This document shows, piece by piece, positions 24,120 through 32,458 of a DNA stretch of 64,000 bases. Numbering within the stretch: the stretch's first letter is position 1; each line of letters begins with the position of its first letter. The notes under the pieces were generated by a model, which was given only the letters and a program-made list of their open reading frames with translations, was not told the origin of the DNA and made no database searches. The position numbers and the translations under genes are program-made. The DNA is from Echinicola sp. 20G (GTDB taxonomy: Bacteria > Bacteroidota > Bacteroidia > Cytophagales > Cyclobacteriaceae). Location: NCBI RefSeq assembly GCF_015533855.1, contig NZ_AP024154.1, forward strand, positions 1,801,001 to 1,865,000. Direction: 5' to 3'.

Positions 24120-25746
24120 AACCATAGAAAAGCGTATTGAACGAAGAACTTACATTAAGGGTAAGTTCAAGGGAAAATTTATTGGCTATTTCGATCCGAG
24201 GAAATCGGATGTTCAACACGAGAACTTTTATGACCTTGAAGTAATAAGTGGAGAAATCACAACCACGAAAGATGAGTGCCACATAAGACACTGGGAAACA
24301 GGAGAACCGGAAGAATTCCAACCTGTTGAAAAGTTCTTGACCAATCTTCCGGAAAATTTGCCTTTGGAAGTTCATGAAGAAAATGGTAATGTTCAAACCT
24401 ACAATGTAAACCTGAACGAGAAAAAGTTAAGTAATTATAGTCTTTCAAATCAAATTTACGGAGACAACAAGGTTTTTGGCGACATTACCGGGGATATTTC
24501 AGGATATTTAAAACACTATGAGGTTGAGTATATCCAAGAAGAAATTGCTGAAAATATTCCTAAGGCAGCTATTCCGATTCCAGCCAAGGTCAAAACCTAT
24601 AAACAAACAGGAAATACCGAAACAAAAGGAAATTACAAACGGTGGGAATATTATTATTCAGACGGTTCAACATATTGGGGGGCTTGGGAAAAACAAAGCA
24701 GTTACAATTCCGGTTACTCGTTGTGGGAAACTTTAGGTTTGTTAATTCAAATTCTTTTGGCCGTGGTGTTCATCATCCCACTTTTGATTTACGGATGGCA
24801 AATCATCCTACCGATTGCCATCTTGATAGGGCTTGTCTATTTATTATCTACGTTTGGCGATGTCATAGTTAACCTTTTCTATTGGCTGTTCCGGCTTGCC
24901 GGAATTGCATTTTTGTTGTTTTTGGTTTTTGGAATCATTTCTCTCTTTACGAACACCAGAAAATCACCAGTCGTAAAAAGAGACGTCGTTACGGATACAG
25001 AAAAAGAAGTACAGGAAACAAGGCCCGACCCAATAACAGGGGACAGTATCATTTCTCACCACAGGATTTGGCAGGACTATTCCAATCAGGAATATGCTGC
25101 AGACATAGAAGTAAGGTTTTCCGACTATCGAAATGCAGTACGTTTAAGAAATGACCTTCCTATACCTTTACAAAGCACCTCCCAATACAACAGAATTGTG
25201 TCCACTATTTACGATTATGACAGAAACAAATTAGACTTGGTATACATAATGCTCGACAGTTTGCAAGCAGAAAATATATTAACCCAAGTCGAATTTGCAG
25301 AAGTTATCGTCACCTTGATTCAGGACATACCTTATACTCTTATTTTGAACGATGCTTGTGATGCCAGTAAGTACAATGATGACTTTATAAGGGAATATTT
25401 GAGGACAGGGGACAAATGCGAAGGGTACATCAAATATGGATTGCTTTCGCCCGTGGAGTTTATGGCAAGCTTGGCGGGAGATTGCGACACCCGGACACTT
25501 TTACTTTTTACCATTTTAAACCATTATGGATACGATGTGGCAATGTTGTCAAGCGAACTTTATAAACATTCAATCATTGGAATAAACCTGCCCTATGACG
25601 GATTGTCAAAAACTGTAAACGGTAAACAATACGTAGTGTGGGAAACCACTGCGCAAGGCATACCCCCTGGAGTTATTCCCCGTGAAATCTCAGATATGCG
25701 ATTTTGGAATGTATCATTAATATCGAACAATAACCTTTCATTATGA
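24106..25746 (+). CDS. Membrane-anchored transglutaminase/cysteine-protease-like protein
   Basis: 546 residues, overlapping the previous gene by 14 bases. The N-terminal ~205 residues are soluble and unfamiliar. Then come three to four hydrophobic helices (about 208-290: LGLLIQILLAVVFIIPLLIYGW, ILPIAILIGLVYLLS, IAFLLFLVFGIISLF). The C-terminal domain carries a transglutaminase-like core: LAGDCDTRTLLLFTILNHYGYDVAMLSS with C460, then YKHSIIGI with H488, and YVVWETT with E513 in the acid position usually filled by Asp. This arrangement suggests a peptidase or crosslinking activity tethered to the inner membrane. The partner genes are DUF4407 proteins. Function is unknown. Confidence 0.7.
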   Translation: MPKYETIEKRIERRTYIKGKFKGKFIGYFDPRKSDVQHENFYDLEVISGEITTTKDECHIRHWETGEPEEFQPVEKFLTNLPENLPLEVHEENGNVQTYNVNLNEKKLSNYSLSNQIYGDNKVFGDITGDISGYLKHYEVEYIQEEIAENIPKAAIPIPAKVKTYKQTGNTETKGNYKRWEYYYSDGSTYWGAWEKQSSYNSGYSLWETLGLLIQILLAVVFIIPLLIYGWQIILPIAILIGLVYLLSTFGDVIVNLFYWLFRLAGIAFLLFLVFGIISLFTNTRKSPVVKRDVVTDTEKEVQETRPDPITGDSIISHHRIWQDYSNQEYAADIEVRFSDYRNAVRLRNDLPIPLQSTSQYNRIVSTIYDYDRNKLDLVYIMLDSLQAENILTQVEFAEVIVTLIQDIPYTLILNDACDASKYNDDFIREYLRTGDKCEGYIKYGLLSPVEFMASLAGDCDTRTLLLFTILNHYGYDVAMLSSELYKHSIIGINLPYDGLSKTVNGKQYVVWETTAQGIPPGVIPREISDMRFWNVSLISNNNLSL

Positions 25747-26243
25747 CAAATATTATTATCTTACTTGCGGTTTTGGTAAGTGCAGCACTTACCATATTCC
25801 TTTTAAATGGGTTTGTCCGATTCAAATTGAAGAATAAGCTATCTGAAAATGAAAACCCAATTGCCATACCTATTTTTAAAGGTGTTTTGTTTATTTCGGG
25901 CGGCCTATTGCTGAGCGAACTCATCTCAACTTTTCAGACCCTCACTAAAATCCTACCGGGACAATTTGAGAGCAATGAATTGATGCTTAGGGAAATTTCG
26001 TTTTACTGTATTTTCTTAGCAATTGTATTGATTGTGTTGGCTGTGCTTTTATGGCTTTCTACATTACTTTATAGCCTGATAAGCAGAGGGGATAGTGTTT
26101 TTGTAGAAGTTGCCAATAACAATTTGCAATCACTTATACTTTTTTCGGCTATTCTTTTGGCATTAACATTTGCAATAAAAACAGGAATTACCCCTTTGTT
26201 GGACGAATTTATCCCCTACCCGACAATGCCGGTTTATCGATAA
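25743..26243 (+). CDS. Membrane protein of the DUF4407 operon, unknown
   Basis: 166 residues; its ATG overlaps the stop of the previous gene (ATGA). It has about four hydrophobic helices: residues 3-24, 45-65, 85-110 and 130-150. The arrangement is IIILLAVLVSAALTIFLL, PIFKGVLFISGGLLLSELI, ISFYCIFLAIVLIVLAVLLWL and LILFSAILLALTFAI. I recognise no domain. Tight coupling implies a role in the same complex or pathway. Confidence 0.8.
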   Translation: MTNIIILLAVLVSAALTIFLLNGFVRFKLKNKLSENENPIAIPIFKGVLFISGGLLLSELISTFQTLTKILPGQFESNELMLREISFYCIFLAIVLIVLAVLLWLSTLLYSLISRGDSVFVEVANNNLQSLILFSAILLALTFAIKTGITPLLDEFIPYPTMPVYR

Positions 26244-26250
26244 GAAGATT

Positions 26251-26550
26251 ATGGACAAAACAATCAAAATCATTCTCGCTATACTTTTTTTTCTATGCCT
26301 TATCGATATGCCCTACGGCTACTATCAGTTAGTCAGGTTTGTGGCTTTAGTGGGATTTACCGTCCTCGCTTACCAAGCTAACAAGCAGGGAAAACAAACT
26401 GAAATGGTTATTTATGGGGCTTTGGCCTTACTATTTCAACCGTTTTTCAAAATAGCACTTGGCAGAGAACTATGGAATATCGTTGACGTAATTGCAGGAA
26501 TAGGACTTTTAATATCATTATTTATGAATCCAAAGGAAGGCCGAAATTAA
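26251..26550 (+). CDS. DUF6804-like small membrane protein
   Basis: 99 residues with three to four short helices. The stretch MPYGYYQLVRFVALVGFTVLAYQANKQGKQTEMVIYGALALLFQPFFKIALGRELWNIVDVIAGIGLLIS matches the DUF6804 pattern as I remember it (LP.GYY...R......F..., PF.KI.LGR..WN..D). It starts 7 bases after the preceding gene and ends the operon. Family members are small integral membrane proteins of unknown role. Confidence 0.75.
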   Translation: MDKTIKIILAILFFLCLIDMPYGYYQLVRFVALVGFTVLAYQANKQGKQTEMVIYGALALLFQPFFKIALGRELWNIVDVIAGIGLLISLFMNPKEGRN

Positions 26551-26606
26551 AGCTATAATCATTGCTAAGCAGCATCCCCATCTGGGTGTAGAAAGAGCGT
26601 TGGCCT

Positions 26607-26629
26607 AGGTGTAATTTGCAATTACACCT
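26607..26629. repeat. REP-type hairpin next to the RAYT remnant
   Basis: AGGTGTAATT-TGC-AATTACACCT is a perfect 10-bp stem with a 3-base loop. A second GAATTTGCAATTC palindrome lies at 26642-26654. The xTTTGCAAx centre is shared with the large REP-like family. These lie directly upstream of the transposase fragment, as REP sequences usually do. Confidence 0.6.
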
Positions 26630-26678
26630 TTCTATCACTAAGAATTTGCAATTCAATTTTCACGGATTATCTTGAGCT

Positions 26679-26984
26679 ATGGGTGAAGCCTATCAGGTAA
26701 GAGATCAGGAAATGCCTTATTTTTTGACCTTCCAGGTGGTAGGTTGGGCAGATGTTTTTTCAAGAAAAGTCTATAGAGTCATCGTCTTGGAAAACCTGAC
26801 CTATAGCAGAAAAGAAAAAGGACTTTACCTTTTTGGATATGTCATCATGACAAACCATATTCATTTGGTGGTTCAGCAAAAGGACGGGAAATTGTCAGCA
26901 TGGGTACGTGATTTCAAAAAGTTTACAAGCAAGAAACTACTTGCCATGATTCTGGAGAATCAACAAGAAAGAAGGAAAGAATAA
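26679..26984 (+). pseudogene. Truncated REP-associated tyrosine transposase (RAYT, Y1/HUH)
   Basis: 101 residues. MPYFLTFQVVGWADVFSR, the HUH metal motif H60-I-H62 in YVIMTNHIHLVVQ, and WVRDFKKFTSKKLL are typical of Bacteroidota RAYTs. Full-length proteins are nearly twice as long and end with the YxxNP region carrying the catalytic tyrosine. Here the frame stops after QQERRKE, so the catalytic end is missing. It probably mobilised REP-like elements in the past and is now inactive. Confidence 0.82.
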
Positions 26985-27114
26985 TACCGCAGATTAGAAT
27001 AGCCCTCAAAGTTTAGACACTATATATTAGCGTTAATGCGAAAAAGCAAAATTTGGAAGTAAAGAATCAGACAATAATTCTAGGAGATTTAGAATTGAAA
27101 ATACAATACAAAAG

Positions 27115-28056
27115 ATGAACAAGACTTTTAGAATATTTAAAAGGGTGATTTTATATGCTTTCTCTTTATTTTTATTTCTTTCAGTTTCGGCTTACACCTA
27201 TCTTTATGTACTTCCTAAAGGGCCTGAAATCACAGCAACCAGCAAAATTAATGTCGGAATAGACTCATTTGTTATCTTCGCTTATAAAGATAGCGAGAGA
27301 AAATCGATTAAGGTATGGACTTATAAACCCAAAAGTTGGAATGACAAAGACAAAATAGTTTTCGTAATGCATGGCGGAGGACGTAATGCAGAAGACTATC
27401 TAAACACTTGGGTCGAATTAGCGGATAAGAATAACTTACTGATAATAGCTCCTGAATTTGAGAATAAGTTTTCAAAATATACTACGAACGATTATCAAGA
27501 GGGGAATCTATTTACCTTTTTTGGGACTAAAAATCCGAAAAGTGAATGGGCATACACAGTCGTTGAAAACATATTTGACCACATTAAATCTGCTAATAAT
27601 ATTACCAATGAGCGGTACGATATTTTTGGTCATTCCGCAGGTGGACAATTTGTACATAGAATGATAATGTTGATGCCAGAATCGAGAATTGGAACAGCTA
27701 TCGCTGCAAATGCTGGGTTTTATAGTTTTCCAAACGAGCACCTTGAATTTCCGTATGGTATCAAAAATACTGAAACAGATTTGAAAAAATCTTACAAGAA
27801 AAGATTGATTATACTTTTGGGAGAATTGGACAATGACCCAAATTTAGGGACTTTTAGAACAACGGATTTGGCAATGGAAGAAGGTGCAAATAGGTTGGAA
27901 CGTGGTACAAATTTTTACAATGCAAATAAGGGAATAATAGATAAAAACGATTGGGAATTTAATTGGACATTAGATACGGTAAGAAATGTCGGGCATAACT
28001 ATACAGAAATGTCCAAAGGTGCGATTAAGTGGATAAAACTTAATCCCAATAACTAA
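27115..28056 (+). CDS. Alpha/beta-hydrolase with N-terminal membrane anchor
   Basis: 313 residues. A hydrophobic N-terminus (VILYAFSLFLFLSVSAYTYLYVL) without a clear cleavage site suggests an anchor. VFVMHGGGRNAEDYLNTW gives the oxyanion hole and GHSAGG the nucleophile S174. D259 or nearby acids and a late histidine in VRNVGHNYTEM complete a plausible triad. It resembles PHB-depolymerase/esterase D-type hydrolases. Codon use is AT-rich like the other island genes. It is monocistronic, followed by a REP-like element. The substrate is unknown. Confidence 0.78.
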   Translation: MNKTFRIFKRVILYAFSLFLFLSVSAYTYLYVLPKGPEITATSKINVGIDSFVIFAYKDSERKSIKVWTYKPKSWNDKDKIVFVMHGGGRNAEDYLNTWVELADKNNLLIIAPEFENKFSKYTTNDYQEGNLFTFFGTKNPKSEWAYTVVENIFDHIKSANNITNERYDIFGHSAGGQFVHRMIMLMPESRIGTAIAANAGFYSFPNEHLEFPYGIKNTETDLKKSYKKRLIILLGELDNDPNLGTFRTTDLAMEEGANRLERGTNFYNANKGIIDKNDWEFNWTLDTVRNVGHNYTEMSKGAIKWIKLNPNN

Positions 28057-28066
28057 ATACCTCATC

Positions 28067-28186
28067 TAACCCGCGTTTGCAACGCGGGTTGTTAAATCCA
28101 AGCATTTGAAATGCGATAATTGATGGGATGGACTATGGCGTTAAAAACGCAAGAATTTACTCGTCCTCGTTGCAAACGAGGACGAG
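28067..28186. repeat. REP-like palindromic element, copy 7
   Basis: TAACCCGCGTTTGCAACGCGGGTT, GTTAAATCC, GCATTTGAAATGCG, GGCGTTAAAAACGC, then CTCGTCCTCGTTGCAAACGAGGACGAG. It marks the right edge of the accessory island before the GH106 gene. Confidence 0.85.
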
Positions 28187-28221
28187 GTACGGTCTAGCGT
28201 CTCAAATCTCACATCTCCCGT

Positions 28222-31020
28222 CTAATCTTCAAAAACCTCAATCGCCACTGGCCCCTCAATTCCCGAAGGCATCACTTCCCAGCCGGAAGCATCGAAAGGT
28301 TTATAGTTGATATTGACAAAGTTGATTTCGTGGTAATTACGCCATTCCAGGCCTTGCTGGTCCATATAGCGGATGCGGTTGGCCATCAGGTTGGCGACTT
28401 GGATCTTGATTTCGTTTTCGCCGTCTTTAAGGAATTCCCCGATCCTTAACTGATAAGGAAGACTCCAGGTATAGCCTGCTTCCTGGCCATTGATCCAGAC
28501 TTTGGCGCTTTCATGGACCTTGCCCAGTTTAAGCAAATAGTTCTTTCCTTTCTCTTTTTGGAGCTGGAAGCTGCTGGTATAGGTGGCCTGGCCGGAAAAA
28601 TGATCTGCCACTTCATCCCCAAAGGCTGTCCAAGGTTTGATGGTCTCCATCTTTTGGCCTTCAGGGATAACTGGGCCACCATGATCAAAATGCAATTCCC
28701 ATGGGCCTTCCAAGCTGATGCTGGCATCAAGGGTATGTTGGTAGGGCCAAGCCGGAATGGTTGCCGCTGTGCCTTGGCTTGTTTGCAAAAGGATGCTTTC
28801 ACCAGGGACCAATTGGAGGCGTACTTTGCTGGTGTTTCCTTCAACTGTGCTTTCTGCCAAACCTACCTTTCCGGAGAGTGGATCCATCAAACTAATGGTG
28901 ATTGCAGCGACATTTAAGGGCAATTCCTGATCAATCATCTGAGCGGTGTGGTTGACGATAAAGTAGTATTTGTCCTGACCCACTGCTCTTCTGATAAACT
29001 GTAGTCCCGTGTCGGTCAAGGTTTCACGGTTTATTTTCTGGGATTCCAAAGCAGTTTGGAAGTCCTTCTTCAAGATGATCTGGCCCTTGCCATGTTTGGC
29101 TATTTGTGTGTTGTCAAATTGGAGTTCTGACCATAACTGCGCCAATTGGGCTGTGCGCTCTTCGATGTGATCATGTCCAGGCACTTTGGTTGGTTTTTCC
29201 TGAAAGATCACGGTTGCTCCTTGATGGGCCAGTTGGAGAACGTTTTTGAGCGTTTTTACGGGCAGGAACTCCATGGAAGGCATCAACAAAGCTTTGGCTG
29301 GGGTAGCTTGCTCATTGGTTTGGATTTTTCCGTCTATTACCTGGGCTTCTTGGAGTAATTTGTCGGAAGCAAAATCCATGGAATAGCCTGTGTTCATCAA
29401 TGCGGTGGCCTGCTGATAAAATTGGGTTGGATGGAGCCAGTGGTCGATATGGTGGACAGAGATCATCTGGAACATATTGCCCTCATCTGCCCATACATCA
29501 TAAACCGGCCAGTACATGATCAGCTCATTGTCGGGTTTGCCAGCCTGCAATACGGACTGACAGCGGGTGATGTATTCATTAAAGCTCTTAAAGTGTGGCC
29601 AAAGGCTGTTTTGCTGGGTCAAGTTCAGGGAGGCATAAAACAACCAACCCGGGAATTCCACATCTTTAGGGGAATAGGTCACCCCATGATAGAACACATG
29701 GTTGATGCCCGCCAAAAAGGCCTGTTCCACCTCAGGCTTCATTTGGGAAAAGGAGCTTTTGAAATGCTCTCCCAGCCAAGTAAAGGTTTCACAGGAAATC
29801 AATGGCTTGCCGGAAAGGTGACCTGCAGAGGAAGCAAACTTCAACATAATGGGATCGGGGTCCACATTGCGGATATCGGCACTGTCCCTGCGCAATCCTG
29901 GAATAGGGAAATAGCTGGAGCCGAAGGTTTCGCATTCGGGAATGTCCACAGTGGCATAGAGGTCGATCAAATTACCGGGTGAACCATGAGCCTGGTTTTT
30001 GGTCTTCTTGCCTCTTTGGTGTGCCCAATCCGTCCAGTTTTCTGTAAAGTATTCGAGTAGCAATTCGTGCAATGTCTCTCTATAATCTGATTTGATTCTT
30101 CTACTTTCTTCAGAAGTCTCCTCGCCGATCAGTTGGGGAATAAAAGGTTTCAGGTCATAACCTCTCCGCTGTTGGAATTGATTAAGGAAATTGGCTGTAA
30201 AGTTGGAGCCATAAACTTCAAAACTATCATTGTACAAAGACCTGATGCCCGGAACCTGATTGCCAAATGCCTGATTAAATACCTCCAGATAGGCATTAAC
30301 GGCTTTTGGAGAGAAATGGTCCAAAGTATATCCTTGCCCCCCTGGTGCAGCCCTTTTTACCTTTTGGCCTGTTTTGCCATTATAGATGGCCAAGATCTTC
30401 CAATCTCCATTGGCTTCCCAGCGGAGCAATCCGTCCTCTGAAACCATTTCCGTAAGCTCTTCCACCTTTCCCTCTTTTCCGTAGGCCATTACCGCCAAGA
30501 GTTGAGGACTGAGTTCGGGATTTCTTTCATTGGTCCAGTTCAGGTCTTTCTCAAAAGCTCCCTGCCCCTGATATTCAAAATCCTGAATGGCCAGTCTGGA
30601 AGCCGCGTATTCGGGAATTACATCTGGTCCTCCAAAAGGCCAGCCGGTACCTTGTGTCAAGTCTACGCCCATATCCAAGCTGTCGGCGACATGGACGGTG
30701 TAGCGAAGCATATCCATCCATTCTTTGGAGAGAAAGTCCAGGTAGCGCTCCTCATATCCTTTGGCACCATAGATGGGTGCGATCTCCACACCCCCAAGCC
30801 CTGCATCGGCGTACTCTTGAAGGAGATAGCTCAGGTTTTCTCGGTCTACGGCATTGCCCATCCACCACCAGCGGGTCCAAGGCTTGGAGGTCTGGCTGAT
30901 TTCCGGCCAACTGCCTGTCTGGATTTGGGCATCAGTTTGGGTTTCGCCATTTTGCTGACAGGAAAAAGCAAATATTATCAAGCATAAATTGAGGAAGTAG
31001 AGGCTTATTTTGAGTTTCAT
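28222..31020 (-). CDS. GH106-family alpha-L-rhamnosidase, lipoprotein
   Basis: 932 residues. A lipoprotein signal (LCLIIFAFSC) is followed by the GH106 N-terminal pattern KPWTRWWWMGNAVDRENLSYLLQEYADAGLGGVEIAPIYG. VDLTQGTGWPFGGPDV, RSLYNDSFEVYG and SCETFTWLGEHFK are conserved core blocks, with acidic residues in the last two as candidate catalysts. The C-terminal ~170 residues form a jelly-roll carbohydrate-binding domain (LKLGKVHESAKVWINGQEAGYTW). Known family members cleave terminal alpha-L-rhamnose from rhamnogalacturonan. It is surface-exposed or periplasmic. The gene is followed upstream by rhaM on the same strand, consistent with rhamnose release and use. Confidence 0.9.
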   Translation of the reverse strand: MKLKISLYFLNLCLIIFAFSCQQNGETQTDAQIQTGSWPEISQTSKPWTRWWWMGNAVDRENLSYLLQEYADAGLGGVEIAPIYGAKGYEERYLDFLSKEWMDMLRYTVHVADSLDMGVDLTQGTGWPFGGPDVIPEYAASRLAIQDFEYQGQGAFEKDLNWTNERNPELSPQLLAVMAYGKEGKVEELTEMVSEDGLLRWEANGDWKILAIYNGKTGQKVKRAAPGGQGYTLDHFSPKAVNAYLEVFNQAFGNQVPGIRSLYNDSFEVYGSNFTANFLNQFQQRRGYDLKPFIPQLIGEETSEESRRIKSDYRETLHELLLEYFTENWTDWAHQRGKKTKNQAHGSPGNLIDLYATVDIPECETFGSSYFPIPGLRRDSADIRNVDPDPIMLKFASSAGHLSGKPLISCETFTWLGEHFKSSFSQMKPEVEQAFLAGINHVFYHGVTYSPKDVEFPGWLFYASLNLTQQNSLWPHFKSFNEYITRCQSVLQAGKPDNELIMYWPVYDVWADEGNMFQMISVHHIDHWLHPTQFYQQATALMNTGYSMDFASDKLLQEAQVIDGKIQTNEQATPAKALLMPSMEFLPVKTLKNVLQLAHQGATVIFQEKPTKVPGHDHIEERTAQLAQLWSELQFDNTQIAKHGKGQIILKKDFQTALESQKINRETLTDTGLQFIRRAVGQDKYYFIVNHTAQMIDQELPLNVAAITISLMDPLSGKVGLAESTVEGNTSKVRLQLVPGESILLQTSQGTAATIPAWPYQHTLDASISLEGPWELHFDHGGPVIPEGQKMETIKPWTAFGDEVADHFSGQATYTSSFQLQKEKGKNYLLKLGKVHESAKVWINGQEAGYTWSLPYQLRIGEFLKDGENEIKIQVANLMANRIRYMDQQGLEWRNYHEINFVNINYKPFDASGWEVMPSGIEGPVAIEVFED

Positions 31021-31194
31021 TTTGGGTTGTTTATGGTTGCAGGTTTTTCAATTAAAATAGACAATTTATTGTCCACACCCGCCTGTCGCAGGCAGGGATG
31101 AAAAGGGTAAACACAGATGTATACTGAAAGAACCACTCCATCGGTGTTTATCTATGGTTAATTTTTTTTTGTTGTGCTTATCCACCGCGGTGGA

Positions 31195-31590
31195 TAGGGA
31201 CGAGTAAAATTGAGCTTTCAGCTCTGTTTATTACCATAGAGCCTCAGGCTCAATTTTATCCGTGCCGGGGCGCAGGCCTCCGCACAATCAGATTATATAT
31301 GTTTGGTTCGCCGTTTGTCGATACTGCCACGGCCTCATTCTTCGGCCTCGCAGTGACGATTAGTAGAACGTCATTGCGAGGAAGTATGACGAAGCAATCT
31401 CATATTCCAGAATGCGGGATTGCTTCTCCCAGCTGAGCCTCAGGCTCAATTTTATCCGTGCCGGGGCGCAGCCCTCGGCACAACCAGGGACAACGATTTC
31501 CGCTTATCTCCCCCCTCCTAACCTCCCCCTTTAAGGGGAGGGATCGATTTCGTAACTTTTATCGAAAAGTCCCCCTTGAGGGGGATTTAG
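31195..31590. repeat. Cluster of dispersed repeats between the GH106 and rhaM genes
   Basis: A ~49-bp direct repeat beginning GAGCCTCAGGCTCAATTTTA and ending GCACAA occurs at 31239-31287 and 31435-31483. Between them lies an inverted pair of GTCATTGCGAGG/CCTCGCAGTGAC type with GACGAAGCAATCTC. Two further hairpin units (CCTCCCCCTTTAAGGGGAGG near 31522 and CCCCCTTGAGGGGG near 31571) follow. No gene is supported in this 575-bp gap. Confidence 0.7.
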
Positions 31591-31595
31591 GGGGC

Positions 31596-31910
31596 TTAAA
31601 GCGTAAACACCTCCTTCAAGGGCACACTTACCGGGGAATTGTCCGGGTGTGTCTCCATGATGTCGGCCATATAGGCCCACCATTTTTGGACGATCTCGGT
31701 ATTACCCAAATCCTGCGAGGAGCTGTCCCCTGAAATGGTCTGCACCGCAAATAGGCTGGAAGTTTCTTTGTCCAGGTAAATGGAATAATCGACCACTCCG
31801 CTATCCTTGAGCAGTTCCACCAGTTCCGGCCAGATTTCCCGGTGCCTTTTTTCATACTCTGCCTCATGGCCGGGCAGGAGCTTCATTCGAAAAGCGACTT
31901 GTTTAGTCAT
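31596..31910 (-). CDS. rhaM: L-rhamnose mutarotase
   Basis: 104 residues, the exact family length. FRMKLLPGHEAEYEKRHREIWPELVELLKDSGVVDYSIYLDKETSSLFA and WWAYMADIMETHPDNSPVSVPLKEVF match RhaM, including the active-site His (H24 in EKRHREIWPEL), the conserved WW and the H in ETHPDN. It interconverts alpha and beta anomers of L-rhamnose in the cytoplasm before isomerisation. It lies upstream of GH106 with a repeat-rich gap, so it may be transcribed separately. The other rhamnose catabolic genes are not in this window. Confidence 0.95.
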   Translation of the reverse strand: MTKQVAFRMKLLPGHEAEYEKRHREIWPELVELLKDSGVVDYSIYLDKETSSLFAVQTISGDSSSQDLGNTEIVQKWWAYMADIMETHPDNSPVSVPLKEVFTL

Positions 31911-32458
31911 ATTTTGATTACTTAATTTAAGTAAATAACAAGAAAATGATTTCTCCTCAAAAAACTGTTATGAACTGACAGGCTAATCAAAATAGCCCTC
32001 CATTAGACCGGACTAAATGAAGGTATACAAAAACAGGATAGTTCATCACAGTTAGGGTGATAAAAATAAGTCAATTAATACTTTTAAAAGTATAAATAAT
32101 GAGGTATTTTTAAAGTAATATAAATGATAAGGCATTATAAATTTTAATTTTTTGAGCTTTAATATTGAGATGTATTGGAAATGCAAACGTTTGAAAAGAG
32201 CGATTTCCATGATAGTACAGCACAAATATGAAAAACCTACTACCTAAATTGGCTTTGTCTTGAAACCGCTGTCCAGACATTGATCTACTACTACTCACGC
32301 TATTTTATTGGAAAACTTTATTGATCAATATGGATAATTGGTCTAAAGACGCCATAAGTGAACAGTGATCAGGTGGCTTAACAAGCTTCAACGAAAAGTG
32401 TAATTCGGAGCTGAAGTATACGATTTCAGTTTCCAAAACAAACCCTTAATAAATAACC
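31911..32458. other. Divergent control region between rhaM and the first SusC gene
   Basis: 548 bases, AT-rich, with no credible gene. It must carry the promoter of the SusCD operon and of rhaM. I found no exact TAnnTTTG box close to the SusC start and no CAATCGATT box. Confidence 0.4.

Noticed and set aside
32110..32298. Short minus-strand frame in the SusC upstream region
   Set aside because: Low-complexity, no conserved pattern, lies in the expected control region.
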